A DNA stretch of 64,000 nt from Actinomadura luteofluorescens (GTDB lineage: Bacteria; Actinomycetota; Actinomycetes; Streptosporangiales; Streptosporangiaceae): NCBI RefSeq assembly GCF_013409365.1, contig NZ_JACCBA010000001.1, positions 2,604,001 to 2,668,000 of the forward strand. Direction: 5' to 3'. Below the pieces are notes generated by a model. It was not told where the DNA came from. It saw only the letters and a program-made list of their open reading frames with translations, and searched no databases. This document shows positions 9,517 through 16,167 of this stretch, piece after piece. The stretch's first letter is position 1; each line of letters begins with the position of its first letter. The position numbers and the translations under genes are program-made.

Positions 9517-9819
9517 CTACCCCGTCCACCTGGCGCGGGCCATGTCGACGCGGCGGCCGTCCGGGCGCAGCGGCGTCCCCTCGGCGCGGTAGTTCTCGTG
9601 GGCCTGGAGCTCGTGGCCGCTCGGCGGGTTCCCGTCCGCGCGGATCACCCGCCACCACGGGACGGCGCCCCCGTACAGCGACATCACGCGCCCGACCTGC
9701 CGCGGCCCGCCCCGCCCGACCAGCTCGGCCACGTCGCCGTAGGACAGGACGCGGCCCGGCGGGATGCGCTCCACCGCGTCCAGCACCGCCTCGGCGTACT
9801 CGTCAGGTTCCGACCACAT
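9517..9819 (-). CDS. alkyltransferase-like (ATL) DNA-damage recognition protein, MGMT family without the acceptor Cys
   Basis: A 100-residue member of the O6-alkylguanine-DNA alkyltransferase C-terminal family: helix-turn-helix region SYGDVAELVGRGGPRQVGR, then PWWRVI where MGMT has PCHRV. The acceptor cysteine is replaced by tryptophan, the signature of ATL proteins, which bind and flip alkylated guanine and recruit nucleotide excision repair rather than repairing it themselves. The ATG lies four bases after the stop of the upstream subtilase gene, with a GGAGA site inside that gene's end, so it is probably translated from the mycosin transcript. In M. tuberculosis an ATL gene (Rv3204) also sits beside adnA, as I recall. 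Confidence 0.88.
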   Translation of the reverse strand: MWSEPDEYAEAVLDAVERIPPGRVLSYGDVAELVGRGGPRQVGRVMSLYGGAVPWWRVIRADGNPPSGHELQAHENYRAEGTPLRPDGRRVDMARARWTG

Positions 9820-9823
9820 CCGC

Positions 9824-11107
9824 TCATTCTCCAGGTTCGCGCTCGGCGCGCAGCAGGACGGCGGCGCCCGCCAGGCCGAGCAGGGACAGCGCGCAGATCA
9901 GCAGGTAGGTGAGGACGAGCCCGCCCGAGCGGTGCACGACCTGGACGGGACGGACCGGACCGGCCGCGAACCGCTTCCCGGCCGGCAGTCCCGCACCGCC
10001 CGTCCGCGCCGCCGCCAGGGTGTCGGACGCGGCGAGCGCGGCTGCGGCGTCGACCCGCCCGAACCCGACGCCCCGGTCGTAGCCGCGCGCCGGGCGGTTC
10101 CCGGTGCTCGCCACGATGGCCTGCGTGACCAGCGCGGGGGCGAGGCCGCGGTGGCGCGACCGGATGAGCGCGGCGACGCCGGACACGAACGCGGTCGCCG
10201 GGCTCGTGCCGTCCCCGATCCAGTACCGGCCGTCCGGGCCCGCGCCGATGATCTGCACGCCGGGCGCGGACACGACGACGCCGGAGTTGCGGTTGGAGAA
10301 CCCGGCGCGCCGGCCCCGCGCGTCCACGGCGGCCACGGAGATCACGCCGGGGAACGACGCCGGGTAGAAGTACCCGGCGGACCCGCCGCCCCCGGGGCGC
10401 CGCGCCCCGCGCGGCGGGGCGGACCGGCCTCCCACCCCGCGGGGGTCGTCCTCGGCTCCGCTGTTGCCCGCGGCGGCGACCACGACGACGTTCCGGCTGA
10501 TCGCGTAGGCGACGGCGTCGCGCTCGCGCGGCGTGGGGTAGGAGCGGCCGAGCGACAGGTTGACCACGTCGGCGCCGTGGTCGACGGCGTACCGGATGCC
10601 CTGGGCGATCGTGCCCGTGTAGCGCCCGCCGCCGGTGAACTCCGCGAAGCCCGGCTCGTCGCGCTCCAGGATCACCCGCAGCGACAGCAGCCGCGCCTCG
10701 GGCGCGACGCCGACGACCCCCTCGGCGCCGCCGGGGCCGTGCCCGTGCCCGGCGATGATCGACGCCATGTTGGTGCCGTGCAGCCGCTTGGGCGCGACGC
10801 CGGGCGGGTTCGCGCCGCGCGTGTAGTCGGGCCCGGTGGTGACGGAGCCCGCGAGGTCGGCCTGCCCCGCGTCCACGCCCGAGTCGAGCACGGCGACGGT
10901 CGCGCCGCCGCCCCTGGACGTCGCCCAGGCGCGCGGCACGTTCAGGGACTCCAGGACGGGCGTGACCCCGTCCCGCACCGGGTCGGAGGCGAGCGCGGCG
11001 CTTCGGGGCCCGGCGGCGCGGGCCGGCGGGGCGGCGGGGGCCGCGGCCAGCGCCAGCGCGGCGGCCCCGGCGGTCGCGCTCCTCAGCACCGCCCAGCGCC
11101 TCAGCAC
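9824..11107 (-). CDS. membrane-anchored subtilase, mycosin-like (module 2 protease)
   Basis: Secreted S8-family serine protease of about 427 residues. A Sec signal peptide (Ala-rich stretch ending ARA) is followed by the catalytic domain: Asp in VAVLDSGVD, His in RLHGTNMASIIAGHGHGPGG, Ser in GDGTSPATAFVSG. A C-terminal hydrophobic helix (LVLTYLLICALSLLGLAGA) with a short charged tail fits a type I membrane anchor, the layout of type VII secretion mycosins. The GTG start overlaps the stop of the upstream partner gene by 7 bases (GTGCTGA) and has GGGAG five bases upstream, so the two are translationally coupled. It differs from its paralogue at 11875 by a Gly/Arg/Pro-rich surface loop before YFYPASFPGV. 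Substrate unknown. Confidence 0.88.
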   Translation of the reverse strand: MLRRWAVLRSATAGAAALALAAAPAAPPARAAGPRSAALASDPVRDGVTPVLESLNVPRAWATSRGGGATVAVLDSGVDAGQADLAGSVTTGPDYTRGANPPGVAPKRLHGTNMASIIAGHGHGPGGAEGVVGVAPEARLLSLRVILERDEPGFAEFTGGGRYTGTIAQGIRYAVDHGADVVNLSLGRSYPTPRERDAVAYAISRNVVVVAAAGNSGAEDDPRGVGGRSAPPRGARRPGGGGSAGYFYPASFPGVISVAAVDARGRRAGFSNRNSGVVVSAPGVQIIGAGPDGRYWIGDGTSPATAFVSGVAALIRSRHRGLAPALVTQAIVASTGNRPARGYDRGVGFGRVDAAAALAASDTLAAARTGGAGLPAGKRFAAGPVRPVQVVHRSGGLVLTYLLICALSLLGLAGAAVLLRAEREPGE

Positions 11108-11868
11108 CGCCACTCCCGGGCGCCGCAGCGGACCGGGGCGGGTGCGGTCAGCGGCCGCAGGACGCTCTGGACGAGCTGCGGCGCCAGCTCGGCCGCGTCG
11201 GCCGGGGAGCCGCGCATCGCGGGACGTCCGTCGGCGTAACCGGCGGTCGCCGCGACCACGTACGGACCGCGCTGCGCGGCGCTGGACGTTTGCCGGGCGG
11301 TGTCGCCGAACCGGGCGGCCACCGAATCCGGGAACGGCAGCGCGCGGAGCCCCGGCCCCTGCCTCCGGGACGGGAACCAGGCGACGGCCTCGCGCGCGGC
11401 CCGCTCGTCCGGGAACACGACCACGCCGACCGTGACCGCCAGCCCCTGCGCCTGGTCGAGGTAGGTGGCGCGGAGCGCGGCGCGGCAGCCGCGGGCCGTG
11501 AGGGTCCGCGCGAACGCGTCGTCCACGGCCGTCTCGCAGCGGGTGTCGGGACCGATCCCCACCCGGCGGGCCGTCTCGGCGGACGCCTGGCCGAGCCGGT
11601 AGGGCAGGCCCGCGGGAAAGATCCGCCCGGCGGTCCAGGTCCGGTAGCGGACGGACGGCTCCGCCGCCGCGGCCGCCGCGCGCTCGGCCGGGGTGGGGGC
11701 GCGGGTCAGCTCGGCGGTCAGCCGCACCCCGGCGACGGCGAGGACCGTCGCGCACGCCAGGGCCGCGACCAGCGCGGCCGTCCTGCGGGAGACGCTCCGT
11801 CCGCCCGGTTCCGGCTCGCCGTCCGGGGCGGAGATCTCGGCGCGCGACACCAGCGGAGCGTAGCCCAA
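11101..11868 (-). CDS. single-pass membrane partner protein of the mycosin-like protease (module 2)
   Basis: Unrecognised family of about 255 residues. A short cytoplasmic N-terminus precedes one membrane helix (roughly residues 30-50, AALVAALACATVLAVAGV); the rest is predicted extracytoplasmic. It is clearly paralogous to the protein at 13122: both share a PT-AE start to the outer domain, a Cys pair around PDT/DAxC and RGC/HGC, the block LRATY-DQ-QG-AVTVGVV-FPD, a GPYVV-GxADGRPA motif and the same C-terminus with a further Cys and a final EWxC. The Cys pattern suggests disulfides outside the membrane. Its stop overlaps the protease start. Possible start codons are TTG at 11868 and GTG at 11850, neither with a good ribosome site. 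Probably a chaperone, inhibitor or receptor for the coupled protease, which is inference. Confidence 0.75.
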   Translation of the reverse strand: MGYAPLVSRAEISAPDGEPEPGGRSVSRRTAALVAALACATVLAVAGVRLTAELTRAPTPAERAAAAAAEPSVRYRTWTAGRIFPAGLPYRLGQASAETARRVGIGPDTRCETAVDDAFARTLTARGCRAALRATYLDQAQGLAVTVGVVVFPDERAAREAVAWFPSRRQGPGLRALPFPDSVAARFGDTARQTSSAAQRGPYVVAATAGYADGRPAMRGSPADAAELAPQLVQSVLRPLTAPAPVRCGAREWRC

Positions 11869-11874
11869 GGGGGG

Positions 11875-13128
11875 TCAGGACGGGGCGGCGGGCGGCCGCC
11901 CGGGGTGGCGCCGCCGGAACGCGACCGCGAGCGCGATGCCCCCGGCCGTCCCGCCGAGCCCGAGGAGCACGATCACGATGATCAGCGGGCGGACCCAGAA
12001 GGGCCGCTCGATGACCTCCACCGGGCCGGGGTCCTCCTTCCCGAACCGCTGCCCGGCGGGCTTGGCCTGCGCCGGGCCGGGCGACGCCGTGGCCAGCGAG
12101 TCCGCCGCGGACAGGGCGCGGGCCGCGTGCACCTCCCCGAACCCGACGTTCGGGTCGTAGCCGCCCGACGGGCCGTGCCGGGTGCTCTGGATCAGCGCCT
12201 GGGCGACGAGCGCGGGCGCCATCCGGGGGTGCTTCGCACGGATCAGCGCCGCGATCCCGGCGACGATCGCGCTGGCGTCGCTGGTGCCGGAGCTCGCGAG
12301 GTACCGGCCGCCCGGGGCCCCGACGGGCAGGCCCGTGCCCGGCGCCGACAGCAGCACGGAGTAGTTGCGGTTGGAGAACGGCGCGCGGGTGTGGCCGGGC
12401 TCGGTCGCCGCGACCGCGATCACGCCCGGGAAGGACGCCGGGTAGAAGTACGGCGCGAAGCCGTCGCCGTCCAGCAGCCGGTCCTCGTCGCCGTCGTTGC
12501 CGACGGCCGAGACCACCACGACGCCCTTGCCGATGGCGTAGGAGACGGCCTCGCGCTCGGCGGGGTCGTCGTCCCCGCTGCCGAGCGACAGGTTGATGAC
12601 GTCGGCACCGTGGTCGGCGGCGTAGCGGATGCCGCGCGCCAGCGCGTCGTTCGCGCTGCCCGCCGCCCGGAAGCGGCGGTAGCTGGCGTCCTCCGGCTCG
12701 CCGATCGTCCGGACGGCGAGGATGCGCGCCTGCGGGGCCATGCCGATGACCCCGGAGCGGCCGCCGGGGCCGTGCCCCCGCCCGGCGATCAGCGTCGACA
12801 TCCCGGTGCCGTGGAGCCGCGCGGGCGTCGTCCCGGCGTCGATCCCGGCGAGCATGTTGGGGCCGACGGTGACCTTGCCGCGCAGGTCCGGCTGCGTGGG
12901 GTCGACGCCCGAGTCGACGACCCCGACCGTCACCCCGGCGCCCTTGGTCACCTTCCAGGCGGTCTCCATGCCGAGCAGCGCGAGGATGGGACGCTGGGCG
13001 TCCCTGACCACGTCCGCGTGCGCGTGGACGGGCATCAGCCAGCTCCCGGCCAGCACCGCCGCTCCCACCGCCGCGGGCAGGCTCCGGCGCCTCGTCCGCC
13101 CTCCGCTTCCCCGTGCCCGCCTCAGCAT
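11875..13128 (-). CDS. membrane-anchored subtilase, mycosin-like (module 1 protease)
   Basis: S8-family protease of about 417 residues with a twin-basic N-terminus and signal peptide ending near HAHA, the triad Asp in VGVVDSGVD, His in RLHGTGMSTLIAGRGHGPGG and Ser in SSGTSDASAIVAG, and a C-terminal membrane helix (PLIIVIVLLGLGGTAGGIAL) with an Arg-rich tail. The ATG start overlaps the upstream partner's stop by 7 bases (ATGCTGA), the same geometry as in module 2. It lacks the Gly/Arg/Pro loop of the module 2 protease. The next gene begins 6 bases after its stop. The family includes type VII secretion mycosins, but no EccB/C/D/E or WXG100 gene is in this window. Confidence 0.88.
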   Translation of the reverse strand: MLRRARGSGGRTRRRSLPAAVGAAVLAGSWLMPVHAHADVVRDAQRPILALLGMETAWKVTKGAGVTVGVVDSGVDPTQPDLRGKVTVGPNMLAGIDAGTTPARLHGTGMSTLIAGRGHGPGGRSGVIGMAPQARILAVRTIGEPEDASYRRFRAAGSANDALARGIRYAADHGADVINLSLGSGDDDPAEREAVSYAIGKGVVVVSAVGNDGDEDRLLDGDGFAPYFYPASFPGVIAVAATEPGHTRAPFSNRNYSVLLSAPGTGLPVGAPGGRYLASSGTSDASAIVAGIAALIRAKHPRMAPALVAQALIQSTRHGPSGGYDPNVGFGEVHAARALSAADSLATASPGPAQAKPAGQRFGKEDPGPVEVIERPFWVRPLIIVIVLLGLGGTAGGIALAVAFRRRHPGRPPAAPS

Positions 13129-14027
13129 TGCCACTCGGGCAGGTCGCAGTCGGGCAGCGCCTTGGCCGACAGCGCCCGCGCGATCGTGTGGGCGATCTGC
13201 GGGGACACCGCGAACGGCTCGCCCGGACGCTCCTTCTTGATCACGGAGGCGGGGCGCCCGTCGGCCTGGCCGGAGGCGGTCAGCACGACGTAGGGGCCGC
13301 CGCGGTCGATCGTCCGGTCCTGCCGGGCCTCGTCGGTGAAGCGGGCGGACGCCGTGCCCGGGAACGCGGCGGCGCGCAGGGCGGGGCGGACGGAGCCCGT
13401 CCCGTCCGGGCCCTTCGATCCGGGGAGCTCCTTGAAGGCCCGGTCGGCCTTCCACGGGTCGGGGAACGCCACCACGCCGACGGTGACGGCGACGCCCTGC
13501 AACTGGTCGACGTAGGTCGCGCGCAGGACGGCCAGGCAGCCGTGCCTGGTGATCGTCGTCGCGATCTCCTCGTCCACGCCCTGGACGCAGCCGGCGTCCG
13601 GGACGATCCCCGTCCGGGACGCGTACTCGGTGTGGTTGCCCGTCGGACGGTAGCTGAGCCGGTCGGGGAACACGCGCCGCGCGGGCCACGCCTCCCAGCG
13701 CCGCGCGACCTCCTTGTTGGCGGCGATCTGGAGTTCGGCGTTCGTGGGCTCGCGTTCGAGCGTCGTCCACGTCCCGAGGAAGGAGATCCCCGTGGCGACG
13801 AGGTAGCAGCAGCCGACGACCAGCGCCGCGATCGTCCACTGGCGGCCGGTCAGCCCGAGGACCGTCGGCGGGCCGGCCGTGCCCGCCGGTCGCGGCGGCG
13901 CGCCGAACGGGCGCGCGGGCGGACCGGGTGGTCCGGGCGGGCGGGGGCCGCCGGGCATGCCGGGCGGGTGCGGGGACCGCGGCGGGGGCGGCTGCTGGGA
14001 GGGGGGCAGGAATGCCACAACAGCCAA
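13122..14027 (-). CDS. single-pass membrane partner protein of the mycosin-like protease (module 1), proline-rich N-terminus
   Basis: About 301 residues: a cytoplasmic Pro/Gly-rich tail (roughly 8-55), one membrane helix (TIAALVVGCCYLVATGISFL, about 65-84) and an extracytoplasmic domain paralogous to that of the protein at 11101. Conserved points are PTNAE, GIVPDAGC, RHGC, LRATYVDQLQGVAVTVGVV, GPYVV, ADGRPA and the last residues CDLPEWQC. It adds the long proline-rich cytoplasmic tail that the module 2 partner lacks. The start is uncertain: TTG at 14027 or GTG at 14018, neither with a Shine-Dalgarno sequence, so possibly leaderless. First gene of a likely operon running leftward through both proteases to the ATL gene. 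Confidence 0.75.
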   Translation of the reverse strand: MAVVAFLPPSQQPPPPRSPHPPGMPGGPRPPGPPGPPARPFGAPPRPAGTAGPPTVLGLTGRQWTIAALVVGCCYLVATGISFLGTWTTLEREPTNAELQIAANKEVARRWEAWPARRVFPDRLSYRPTGNHTEYASRTGIVPDAGCVQGVDEEIATTITRHGCLAVLRATYVDQLQGVAVTVGVVAFPDPWKADRAFKELPGSKGPDGTGSVRPALRAAAFPGTASARFTDEARQDRTIDRGGPYVVLTASGQADGRPASVIKKERPGEPFAVSPQIAHTIARALSAKALPDCDLPEWQC

Positions 14028-14103
14028 GATTAACGGCGCTTCACGACATTCCGCCTGTCATCCCGCGAAGGCGGCCGGCACTCCTCGCCAGAGCGACGGA
14101 GGA

Positions 14104-14123
14104 GGCCCCTCCTCGGAGGGGCC
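14104..14123. terminator. hairpin between the small CsbD-like gene and the mycosin operon
   Basis: GGCCCCTCC and GGAGGGGCC face each other across two bases, and the stem can extend on both sides. It lies after the stop of the leftward gene at 14165 and before the first gene of the mycosin operon, so it probably separates the two transcripts. No U-run, as usual in actinobacteria. Confidence 0.55.
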
Positions 14124-14164
14124 CCGGTCCGCGCGGTACCGCGGTCAGAGGTCGGGTCCGCGGC

Positions 14165-14356
14165 TCACTCCACGGAGCGCTTCGCCTCCTTGGCGGCGTC
14201 CTTGACCTTCTCGCCGGCCTGCTTGGCGCCGCCGGACGCGCGGTCGCTCTTGCCCTCGGCCTCCAGGTAGGGGTCACCGGACTGCCGCCCGGCCTCCTCC
14301 TTGCCCCGGCCCTTGGCCTGTTGCGCCTTGTTCTTCAACTTGTCGAGGAAACCCAT
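14165..14356 (-). CDS. small CsbD-like stress protein
   Basis: 63 residues, almost entirely Lys, Glu, Ala, Gly and Arg, with repeating AKGRGKEEAG and AGEKVKDAAKEAKR segments like the CsbD/YjbJ family of small general-stress proteins. Predicted soluble and helical or disordered. The ATG start has GGAGGAGG a few bases upstream. The N-terminus MGFLDKLKNK resembles that of the next gene (MGFMKRLKGE). The exact role of CsbD proteins is unknown. Confidence 0.75.
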   Translation of the reverse strand: MGFLDKLKNKAQQAKGRGKEEAGRQSGDPYLEAEGKSDRASGGAKQAGEKVKDAAKEAKRSVE

Positions 14357-14412
14357 GGTTCCTCCTCCTGTACGGAGAGTCGTACAACCGGCTATGCCCC
14401 CGATAGCCCGGA

Positions 14413-14604
14413 TTATGCGGTCGTCCGGGTGCCGCGGCGCAGCCGCTCCGCCTCCTCGTGGATGAGGGCCTCGGTCTCCAGGAGCTTCGCCTCGGCCTGC
14501 TCCGTGCGCATCGCCGCCCGCTGCTCGCGCGGGCTCGGCTTGCGCCGCCTCCCCGCCGTCCGGCGCCCGGCCCGCTCCCCCTTGAGCCTCTTCATGAAAC
14601 CCAT
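14413..14604 (-). CDS. small basic hypothetical protein
   Basis: 63 residues: an Arg/Lys-rich first half (GERAGRRTAGRRRKPSPREQ) and a charged helical second half. No known motif, no membrane segment. The ATG at 14604 was preferred over a GTG three codons upstream because GAGAGG then stands eight bases before it. It shares MGF plus a Lys/Leu-rich start with the CsbD-like gene downstream (56-base gap), so they may form a small operon. Nucleic-acid binding is possible from the charge but not shown. Confidence 0.55.
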   Translation of the reverse strand: MGFMKRLKGERAGRRTAGRRRKPSPREQRAAMRTEQAEAKLLETEALIHEEAERLRRGTRTTA

Positions 14605-14823
14605 GCCCGTCACCTCTCCTCACCCGCGGCCGGTCCGGTCGCCGGCCTCGCGCCCGTACGGTGCCCCTTTTATGGCGATCCATTCCGGTACCGGATGAGA
14701 CACGGGCAACCGTCCGGCGGGCGCCTGCCGGGAATGCCGCAGCACATGGCAAGGTTGTGCCCTGGGAGGACGATGACGTCCCGCCGTCCTTGAACGTCGA
14801 GCGCCAGCACAGGAGCATTCACC

Positions 14824-16005
14824 GTGTCGTTGCCACCTCTGGTCGAGCCCGCCCCGGAGCTCACCCGCGACGAGGTCAACCGCTACTCGCGGCACCTGAT
14901 CATTCCCGACGTGGGCATGGCCGGGCAGAAGCGCCTCAAGAACGCCAAGGTCCTGGTCGTCGGCGCGGGCGGCCTCGGTTCCCCCGCCCTGCTCTACCTG
15001 GCCGCCGCCGGGGTGGGCACCCTCGGCGTCATCGACTTCGACGTCGTGGACGAGTCCAACCTGCAGCGGCAGATCATCCACCGGCAGTCCTCGCTCGGCA
15101 AGCCCAAGGTCGAGTCGGCCGCCGAGACCGTCCGTGAGATCAACCCGCTGATCGACGTGGTGGTGCACGACACCGCGCTCGACCGCGACAACATCATGGA
15201 CATCTTCTCCGGCTACGACCTGATCGTGGACGGCACCGACAACTTCGCCACCCGCTACATGGTGAACGACGCCGCCGTCCTGCTCGGCAAGCCGTACGTG
15301 TGGGGCTCGATCTACCGGTTCGACGGCCAGGCGTCGGTGTTCTGGGCCGAGCACGGCCCCTGCTACCGCTGCCTCTACCCCGAGCCGCCGCCGCCCGGCA
15401 TGGTGCCCTCCTGCGCCGAGGGCGGGGTGCTCGGCGTGCTGTGCGCGTCGATCGGCTCCATCCAGGTGAACGAGGCCATCAAGCTGCTGACCGGCATCGG
15501 CGAGCCGCTCGTCGGCCGGCTGATGGTCTACGACGCCCTGGAGATGACCTACCGCTCGGTCAAGGTCCGCAAGGACCCCGAGTGCCCGCTGTGCGGCAAG
15601 AACCCGACGCAGACCGAACTGCTGGAGGACTACGAGGCGTTCTGCGGCGCGGTCTCCGACGAGGCCGCCGAGGCGGTCCGGGACTCCACGATCTCCGTGC
15701 ACGACCTCAAGGCCATGCAGGACCGGGCCGACGACATCTTCCTGGTGGACGTCCGCGAGCCCAACGAGTACGAGATCGTCGCGATCCCGGGCGCCACGCT
15801 CATCCCCAAGGGCGAGTTCCTGAACGGCTCCGCCCTGGAGCGCCTGCCGCAGGACAAGAAGATCGTCCTGCACTGCAAGTCGGGCGTCCGCTCCGCCGAG
15901 GCCCTCGCCGTCGTGAAGAACGCCGGCTTCGGCGACGCCGTCCACGTCGGCGGCGGCGTCCTGGCCTGGGTCAACCAGATCGACCCCAGCCTCCCGTCCT
16001 ACTGA
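14824..16005 (+). CDS. moeZ: MoeZ, adenylyltransferase/sulfurtransferase (MoeB fused to rhodanese)
   Basis: Activates the C-terminal Gly-Gly of small sulfur carrier proteins (MoaD, ThiS, CysO types) by adenylation and then delivers sulfur to make the thiocarboxylate. The N-terminal E1-like domain shows the nucleotide motif VVGAGGLGSPALLYLAAAG, DFDVVDESNLQRQ and the zinc cysteines CYRCLYP and CPLCGK. The C-terminal rhodanese domain (about 295-390) has the active-site loop HCKSGVRS. At 393 residues it is the standard actinobacterial MoeZ length. The GTG start has AGGAG eight bases upstream; a strong hairpin follows the stop. Confidence 0.95.
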   Translation: MSLPPLVEPAPELTRDEVNRYSRHLIIPDVGMAGQKRLKNAKVLVVGAGGLGSPALLYLAAAGVGTLGVIDFDVVDESNLQRQIIHRQSSLGKPKVESAAETVREINPLIDVVVHDTALDRDNIMDIFSGYDLIVDGTDNFATRYMVNDAAVLLGKPYVWGSIYRFDGQASVFWAEHGPCYRCLYPEPPPPGMVPSCAEGGVLGVLCASIGSIQVNEAIKLLTGIGEPLVGRLMVYDALEMTYRSVKVRKDPECPLCGKNPTQTELLEDYEAFCGAVSDEAAEAVRDSTISVHDLKAMQDRADDIFLVDVREPNEYEIVAIPGATLIPKGEFLNGSALERLPQDKKIVLHCKSGVRSAEALAVVKNAGFGDAVHVGGGVLAWVNQIDPSLPSY

Positions 16006-16013
16006 CGCCCGCC

Positions 16014-16052
16014 GGAAGGCCCCCGAACCCGTCCCGGGTCCGGGGGCCTTCC
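16014..16052 (+). terminator. terminator of moeZ
   Basis: An 18-base inverted repeat (GGAAGGCCCCCGAACCCG against its complement with one G-U pair) with a 3-base loop, nine bases after the moeZ stop. It isolates moeZ from the glycosidase gene downstream. Confidence 0.85.
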
Positions 16053-16103
16053 GCTGTCCGGGCCCCGTCCGGCACCGCCGCCGGAAAAGCCCCGGTCCAG
16101 ATC

Positions 16104-16139
16104 TTGACCGCGTGATCGCCGGTATTTAGTTTGGATCAC
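16104..16139 (+). promoter_or_regulatory. promoter of the GH89 gene with a palindrome around the -10 box
   Basis: TTGACC (16104-16109) and TAGTTT (16127-16132) are 17 bases apart, a good vegetative promoter. GTGATC (16112-16117) and GATCAC (16134-16139) form an inverted repeat bracketing the -10 box, a natural place for a repressor to block polymerase. The ROK regulator encoded after the glycosidase is the obvious candidate to bind here; that is inference. Confidence 0.6.
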
Positions 16140-16167
16140 GATCAAAACCCGGCGAAGGGACGCGACC

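Noticed and set aside
9824..14027. Calling the mycosin region an ESX locus
   Set aside because: No EccB, EccC, EccD, EccE, PE/PPE or WXG100 gene in the window.
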